From Pogostemon cablin (lineage: Eukaryota; Streptophyta; Magnoliopsida; Lamiales; Lamiaceae): 64,000 bases of DNA. Shown piece by piece: positions 57,186-64,000 of the stretch; positions within the stretch are counted from its first letter, which is position 1, and the number at the start of each line of letters is the position of its first letter. A model generated the notes under the pieces. It worked only from the letters and a program-made list of their open reading frames with translations, ran no database searches and was not told the DNA's origin. The stretch is taken from the NCBI GenBank assembly GCA_023678885.1, contig CM042955.1, forward strand, positions 23,943,835-24,007,834. The letters are read 5' to 3'. Made by a program: the position numbers and the translations under genes.

Positions 57186-58454
57186 AGGATGGGTATTTAT
57201 GGTGTGAGTTGCATGTACTTATATTGATGATTGGTTGTGGATTGAGAGATGATGATTGATACTTGTATGGATTGATTGCTATGAAGGGTTCTTGGTTAGT
57301 ATGATGCATTCGTATTTTTCATGTGTTAATTCTATTGATTAGAAGCATGTATGCTTGATAAATATGTGAATTTATTGTGAAATTGATCTTGATTAATTAC
57401 TTGAGGATAACTTAGGAATCTATTTACCCATGTGAGGATTTGAGCCGATTAAATCATGCTAGTTCGTGATTTTATCCTGGAGAGAATCGTTCGTATGAGC
57501 GTATTCTAGAACTTGTCTTGGTGTCTTGTGTGAAACTTATGATTAATTAGGACATGATCTTAGGCTATTATTGTGTAGTTAAGTCACTTAGCCAAAATTT
57601 TACCTTACCTGTGAACAAATGTATCATTGCAAGCCTTTTGAGCCTTTAAAAACTTTTTCTTTGGCAAGCCGTGATAAAAACCTTATTAAACCTTTACTTG
57701 AGCCTTGTTGAATATCCTATTCATTAGTAGAGAGTTGAGGTGCGTAAGAGCTTGAAGAATGAAAATGTAAAAGCTTGGTTGAGAATTGTGAAAAAGAAAG
57801 AAATATGGTTAAATCTTGTTTAGGGGTAGTACTTGAAACTGGTACCCCGACTGCTTAGAAGGGTAGTGCCCAAAATTGGTACCCTTGCTCATTGAAGAAA
57901 GATGATGTTGATGCTTGTAAAAAGAAGGAGAATTCAAACTATGAAGATTATGAGAAGAAGATGGAGAAACAAATGAATATACATGGCGAAAAGCACAACT
58001 CCAAGGTAATTCTCTACTTTTGAATTAGTAGTCACTTTACCCAAATTCTCTTACCTTTACCAAAGAGCCAACATTACAACCCAAAAGCAAGTCCTTTGTG
58101 ATCCTAGTAAGGAATTGATCATAAGTTGAGTTTTGAGACCCTTGCCAAGCTTATGGTTACGCGGAAGTATGGATTGAATATGAGCGTAAATACTAACCTA
58201 CTAGAGTGTACATCTTTTACATTTGAGAGTGAGAGTAAATATTTATCTTGTGAGCTAGATGATTTTGTACTCCGAAAGGTATTATAATTGAGTGATGTTT
58301 TACATGAATGATGCATATGATGCTTGTAATACTAGTGTTCGATTGATAAATTGCATGTGTGAGTATGAATTGTGTTGGTGGTTGGTGAATTTTACACTAC
58401 TCATTGGTTTTGATTTCGTTGCCTCGAGACGAGCAACATGTAAGTTTGGGGGTT
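57186..58454 (+). other. 3' untranslated region and polypurine tract of element F
   Basis: Near identical to A 6061-7329. Carries the hairpin pair (57823-57885), the shared CAAAGAGCCAACATTACAAC block (58060-58104) and the polypurine tract TAAGTTTGGGGGTT (58441-58454) before the LTR. No gene. Confidence 0.72.
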
Positions 58455-60022
58455 TGATGAGTGTGTAAATTCACTAGTTTCGAGCTCAGATTCGTGTACT
58501 TATGGTATAATTAATGATGATAATTCGATGTGAATTGCTATACTTGGTGGAAAGTCACGATTTGGGAGTTTATAAGGCTATTTGAGTTGATTTTTGATGA
58601 AAAACGAGTTGGAAGTGATTGGATCCAGAAAGAGAAAGAAGCAGGGGTAGATTTGACCATGTTGGGTCAGATTCAACCAAGAGGAATGGAGTTCGACCGG
58701 CACCTCTGGTCAAACTGAGCTCGGAAAAGTTGAGTTCGACAAAACCACTTGGTCGAACCGTGGTCGAACTCGAAGCCTAAATAGAAGCAGTTCCAGTTCG
58801 ACCAGAAAGTATTCAGTTAGACCAACATCCTGGTCGAATCCAGGATCAGAAGCCAAGTTACAGTCAAATTCGATCAGGGATTTGACCAGCATGGAAGAGT
58901 TCGACCAACTTGTTTGGTCGAATTGACATCCGGAAACTTACCAAATTCATATTTTTATGCCTTCAGTGCGTGTGTTTGCTCAAAAAGTCCATCCAAGGCC
59001 CTTAAGGAGAGTTTACATGTATAAAAGAAGAGCTTTCATAGGGGGAATAGATATCAAGCATTCATCATCCATCCTTTACCAAGTCCTACCACCATCCGAA
59101 GGAGTCGTGAGGAGAGGTTCTTCTGGCGAGTCAAGTAAGATCATACCTACTATCCATGATTACTCCTAGATTAATCATGGGCTAGAACCGCTCCGGTAGT
59201 TCTAGTGCTATGAAAGTTTTATGAGTTAATTGAATTTCCATGTGTAAACTCCATACAACACTACTTGTTGTTTATTCTATATAAGATTGTGATTTTTTTA
59301 ATTCATACTCACGGTTATTTTGTGCATCTTTAACTGTTATGTAGAGTCTGAATACATCTCTTAGTTATTGATTGAGTGCGTTCACCGCTGAGCAGGATTG
59401 CATGTTATAATTCTAAGTGAAGGGATTCCAAAGTCTTATTAGAATTGTCTTATATAGATACTTGTTAATTGAATCATATTCAGGTAATATGTAGGATAAA
59501 GAGTATAACTTTATAGTACCTAAAAAGGGTGATCAAATTGGGTTAGAGTACTAAGTGCACGAGAAATAATTGATTATGATAGTACCTAGAAAGGGGGTGA
59601 AGTATACGTCTTGCTCCGATGATATCCACACGTGTCATATGCTTGCTTACTTATATCTATAGAGTACGATTGCATAGTTTAGTGATGCGTCCATAAGCCA
59701 CAAGGTAGAGTCAGACAACAACACATGAAAAAGAAATTAATAAGTAAAACTGGATTACCTGACGATCTACTCTATTAATTACTTGATCACTACCGAAATT
59801 TCTCTATTGCTTGTTTAATTACTTTGATATTTTAATTTATGTTATTTAGTTTCATAATCAAACTAACTTAATTTTACCAACATAATCTTAGTTAATTAGA
59901 ATATAATTGAATTGATAATAATCCGTCCCTTGGATTCAATATATACTTGGTCACCTTTCGAAACTATAATTGATATCCTTATACTTGAGGATTAATTTTG
60001 TGTGTTGAGAAAACGCTCATCA
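58455..60022 (+). repeat. 3' LTR of element F
   Basis: 1568 bases from TGATGAGTG to AAAACGCTCATCA. TTCGACC/GGTCGAA array at 58650-58935, then TATA-like TATAAAAG at 59020-59027 about 85 bases later. The second half shares TTGGTCACCTTTCGAAACT and GTGTGTTGAGAAAAC with the D LTR, so F and D are sister families. Confidence 0.92.
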
Positions 60023-63000
60023 ATGGTCTTTAAAAGAAGAAAGAAGTGCAATAAAATTGGTAACAAACTCTATTCAAACTAAAATTCAACTCTTAGTTAA
60101 ATTTAAGTTTGTGGGCTGGGATTGCTCTTACTTGTACATTTTGCACCGGCACACCTTTTGTTCCTCTTGTTTTTGTGAGTCTTTCCTTGATTTCTTATTG
60201 TTGAATCTTCTCTTGTGGAGCTAATTTGGTGATTGTTTGAGACTATGAGATTGAGTTAGATCATGTGATTGAATAGATATGAGCTTGTGTACTTGTTATG
60301 GTTGGGAATTTGTTTGTGTGATGCTTGTTTTTACACTATTGATGAACCGTGAGATTTTGAGCCTCGAATGCACAAATATTATGCGATTCATTTCTTTCAT
60401 GTGTGCATCATTTATGCGTAGGTGTTCTAGAACATGCCATTCATCTTGCTTGAGGCTACATTTGTGAGGAGATTGTTGAAAACGATCTTAGGCCATCCTT
60501 GAAAATTGAAGTCACAAGCCAAATGATATCTTTACCATAACATTGTTCCCTTATAAGCCATTTTGAGCCTATGAAGCCTATTATTTGATTATTAGTTCAT
60601 TACAAGCTAATAAAACCCATTTAAGCCTTTATATAAAACCTTTTGTGTGGATGATTGTTGGAAATGGTTATTAAAGGAGGTTATGAAGAGAAAAGCAAAA
60701 AAAAAATTATGCTTGAAATGCAATGAGAGCTAGTGAATGATGATGTGTAAGTAAGAAAATAAATTGAATAAAGCTCTGAAAAAAAAGAGCATAAGAGCTA
60801 AAAAAGAAAGAAAATCTAAAATGTGTATTGCAAAAGGTATGGAGAAAAAGAGCTACAAAAAAATGCTTAAGTTCAAGAGTTAAGAAATGAAGGGATGATG
60901 AAGTACATGAAAAGTGAATAAAAAAATGTGAATTTATGATTAAGGAGTAGTGCTTGACGAGAAGGGAGACGTCTCTTCTAATCATCCACACACATATTTG
61001 AGTCACTTTTATCCATATATCCCTACCCTTACCAAAGAGCCTTCATTACATCCTAATATAAAGTCCTATTTGATTCAATGATTGACACACTTCAATAGTG
61101 GTGTAGATTTTGTGACTTGTGGCAAGCCTATGATAATGCGTGCATGTGAATCGATTATGAGTGTAAACACGTTCACAATTTCCACTATGAGTGTGAGTGC
61201 TTAGACTACCTTGAGAAGATTAGTGAGAATGAGTATTGTACTTGCATTATTCCCACCATGATTTGTGTATAGGTTTATTGATGTTTAAGTCATGTGGTTT
61301 GATTTGATTGATTAGTTTAAAATCATTATACTCTTTCTTTGATCCATTCTCCAATTCACTCAATTTATACCCTCATATTCTTTTTCTTTTCGTCATTGTT
61401 TGGGGACGAGTAACACTTTAAGTTTGGGGGGTTGATGAGTGTAGAAATATCATGAATTTAGGGTCCAATTATAGCATGGTTCCATACAATTATGCTTAGT
61501 TTGAGTGTTTAAGTGCCCTAGATTGAGCGATATTTGTAAATATTTAGAGAATTTGTACTTTGGCGAAATTTGTGTAATTTTCAAGAATAAATGGATTCTA
61601 GAAGTGAAGAGGATGACGTAGGAAAAAATGGATCTCAATTCGGAGTTAAAACGAGGGAGAACGAGCCAAAACAGTGAAGCAACCCAAAGCTATCACAAAA
61701 ATTCGACCGAGGGGGAAAAATTCGGTCGAATTTTTGTGCATTTTTATGAAAACATGGACGAAAACAGACCATCGAAGGCTACCCACACTGTAAGAAAAAT
61801 TTGACCGAAGCACGAAAATTCGGTCAAATTTTCGTGCAAAATGTCCAATTCTGCCGTGCGAAATTAGGGCTTTTCAAGGGGGTATAAATACCCAAAACCT
61901 CCCAATCCTCCACCAGAACAGATCAGCGGGGGCTGCTTCTTACCACCACACATCCTCCATTCATCCATACTCCTCTCCATCCATCCATCATCCATTCCTC
62001 CATTTTCACTATCCATTCCTCCATCTTCATTCCATCCAAATTTCATCCCATTTTCACACCTTCATCCATGGATCTTCACATCTCTCATCTATCCATCACA
62101 AATCTAAGGAGGATTGAGGCTTGAAGAGTGAGATTTGCAACTTGAAGGGAAGATTCAACCCAAATCCAAAAAGGGAAGAAATTTACCTTTATTTTGTATT
62201 TTATTTGTTTTGTTTGCAACAATGGATATTTGTAAGCATTGTAATGATGTTTTCATGATACTTTTTGTTGGCTAGACCTCTTGTGAGGCTAGCCACATGA
62301 TGGATTGAGACTATTTTAGATGTGTAGGATTTTTAATGGTTTAATTGAATTTATTTTGGAATTTATCTCATGATTTATGATTACTTGATTCATGTTATGA
62401 ATTGTGTGGTTAAATTTTCTATTCATAGTATTAGGATAGCCATTTCAATATTATGCCTAGGGTTTTAATTGAATCATTTTATTACATGATCATTTATGTT
62501 AGTGTAAGGAGAGGTAAGTCATACCCTTCTTGTGCTTGGGACATTCATGAGATAACACTTAGTTTAATTGACCTTAATTGGTTGCTAATTGAGTGAGAAG
62601 AACCAAACTTATGATCATAGTACCTTCTAAGGGAATTGAAAGTAAGAATCAATCTTAGGAACTTACAAACTTGTAAAAAGTTTAGAACCTAATTACCTTA
62701 GCCATAGGGATTAGGGGAACATATGTGATTGCTTCTATTCCATTTTTAATGATGTTTTCTATTAGAAACTTGCATGTCTAGGTGATGTCTTAATTTGATT
62801 GTCGTTAAGCCTTGCATACTTCTTAGATTCACCTTCACCCATCATCCATCTCATATGTGTACATTTTCTATCTTCAATTGCTTTCCTAGTTGATAGTTTG
62901 TAGTGTAGTTAACCCATCATTTTATTGATTAGTCCTTCTAGAGTAAAACTTTTCTTGAATACGGATACATTACTTTCTCCCTTGGGTTCGATATTATAAA

Positions 63001-63056
63001 TTTTGCACTTGGTCACCACGTCTACACACAACGATAGAGTACGCTTACTTTTATCA
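60023..63056 (+). mobile_element. Element J: 3' region and LTR of another Athila-like family
   Basis: 60023-61432 is a non-coding 3' region with GATCTTAGGCCATCC, a CAAAGAGCCTTCATTACATCC block (61032-61075) and the polypurine tract TTAAGTTTGGGGGGT. An LTR follows at 61433. No coding sequence of J is visible; its left edge is the end of the F LTR. Confidence 0.75.
61433..63056 (+). repeat. LTR of element J
   Basis: About 1624 bases from TGATGAGTG to TTTTATCA. U3 holds motifs around AAATTCGACCGAGG and ATTCGGTCGAATTTTTG (61690-61835), then TATAAATA at 61883-61890 and a (CATCC)-rich leader (61945-62050). No primer site follows at 63057, so it is a 3' or solo LTR. Confidence 0.78.
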
Positions 63057-64000
63057 ATTTGTACAAAAATTGAGACTAAGTTCAAACATCATGCAAGCAA
63101 ATTCCCAACCACAATATGTTCACAAATTCACATCAATCCAAGTACATAATCCAACCTAATCTTATAGCTTCAAACAACTATCAAATAAGCTCCACAATAG
63201 AAGATTGAATGATAAGAAACACAAGGAAAAACAACTAACAACAAGAACAAGAGGAACAAAAGGTGCGCCAGTGCAAAATGTGCAAACTAAGAACAAGATG
63301 GACAAGTAACAAAACGAGCAAGCTCCCCCAAACTTAAATTAACTAAGAGTTCAATTTTAGTTTGGAAAGAATTTTGTTACCAAATTTGTTGCACTTTTTT
63401 TCACTTCAAGTTCATCACCGGAAAACTCCTTCATGCTCTTACAAAAGACAATAAATAAAATAAAATGAAAACAAACTAAGAAAGCAATAAAGATAATGAT
63501 GGGTTGTCTCCCATCTAGCGCTAAGTTTAACGTCTTTAAGCTAAATGGAAGTTTTTCAAGCTCAAAAAATCTAAATTATCCAACACCAATTATGGAGCTA
63601 ATCTCACAAGTGAGAATAGCCTAACATAGTATCAAGCACAAAATAGATTGTCTTACAAAAATTCATGATTAGACCCTAAGAAAATTACAAAATAAAATAA
63701 ATACTTCGCTTAAATTTCTTCAATGAAAGCCCTATCTTCTCTTGCAATTTTCAACCTCCTTTGCTTCCTTGATCACTTGAAGTAGATGACGGAGGAATTT
63801 AATTAATTAAGTGGGTGGAGATGGGTGAATTTGATTAATGGTAAATGAGGAAGAATGGAAGAAAATGGATGCTGTCAAAAAAACTCCCCTAGAATCTGCT
63901 GCTCCTCTCTTTTTAAATCCCAAAACATATGCTTCAATTTGGTGGGCCTCAATTAAATGAAGTGGCTGATCTCAACTCTTAAATCCTCTTTAAAATTGAG
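63057..64000 (-). mobile_element. Inverted J-related segment
   Basis: Minus-strand sequence matches the start of the J 3' region: GGTTGGGAATTTG (63100-63112), and the stretch at 63245-63400 pairs with 60050-60230. It includes an internal polypurine-like AAGTTTGGGGGAGC (63322-63335) and the stem-loop block (63498-63540; perfect GATGGG/CCCATC arms at 63498-63515). 63541-64000 is non-coding and may be leader or LTR-like sequence; I cannot assign it. Confidence 0.5.

Larger units (their letters stand above)
25150..60022 (+). mobile_element. Element F: Athila-like retrotransposon, 5'-truncated, with three nested insertions
   Basis: The pieces are 25150-26802, 34365-35669, 44141-46978 and 55183-60022. 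Together they give gag C-terminus, protease, RT, RNase H, integrase, post-pol region, env-like gene, 3' untranslated region and a complete 3' LTR. The 5' LTR and most of gag are missing; the left edge meets element C near 25150. Nested elements G, H and I account for the gaps. Confidence 0.88.

Overview
The window is repeat-rich DNA from a flowering plant, probably a eudicot. I could not place it more precisely. I see no host gene, tRNA, rRNA or CRISPR. Essentially every base belongs to long terminal repeat (LTR) retrotransposons nested in one another, plus one Stowaway-type miniature element. Evidence for a plant source: Athila-like and Tat-like Ty3/gypsy lineages, an Athila ORF-1-like gene downstream of pol, Ty1/copia primer sites of the TGGTATCAGAGC type, and a MITE with the CTCCCTC..GAGGGAG ends common in plants.

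Layout. (A) 1-7663, plus strand: 3' part of an Athila-like element, with decayed RT, RNase H and integrase, a long post-pol region, an env-like/ORF-1 pseudogene, and the first third of a 3' LTR. It is cut by a chimeric junction. (B) 7664-13746, minus: truncated copia element with an internally duplicated leader and a 4 x 380 bp tandem array. (C) 13747-13767 and 23083-25150, minus: remains of a Tat-like gag-protease-RT element, split by (D) 13768-23082, minus: a gag-protease Athila-like element without pol, bounded by two LTRs of about 1.66 kb. (E) 24777-24998: Stowaway-like MITE inside C. (F) about 25150-60022, plus: second Athila-like copy, very close to A. It is interrupted by G (26803-34364, another pol-less gag-protease element), H (35670-44140, copia, minus) and I (46979-55182, copia, minus), and ends in a full 3' LTR (58455-60022). 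(J) 60023-63056: 3' untranslated region and LTR of a further Athila-like family, followed at 63057-64000 by a related segment in the opposite orientation.

The insertion order can be read from the sequence. H and I have perfect 5 bp target duplications (GGAGT; CGGGT), and the matching uninterrupted sites are present in A. G and D have duplications with one mismatch. All gag-pol reading frames carry stops or frameshifts, so none of the elements looks autonomous.

The most interesting signals are non-coding. Dense arrays of a self-complementary TCGA-core motif (GGTTCGACC/GGTCGAACC and variants) lie just upstream of the TATA box in the LTRs of several families, and recur inside gag and before the env-like gene. 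A stem-loop block follows the last reading frame in every Athila-like family. There are internal polypurine tracts and paired GGGTA..TACCC hairpins. Two diverged pol-less families also share a C-terminal protein tail that stands where pol would be.
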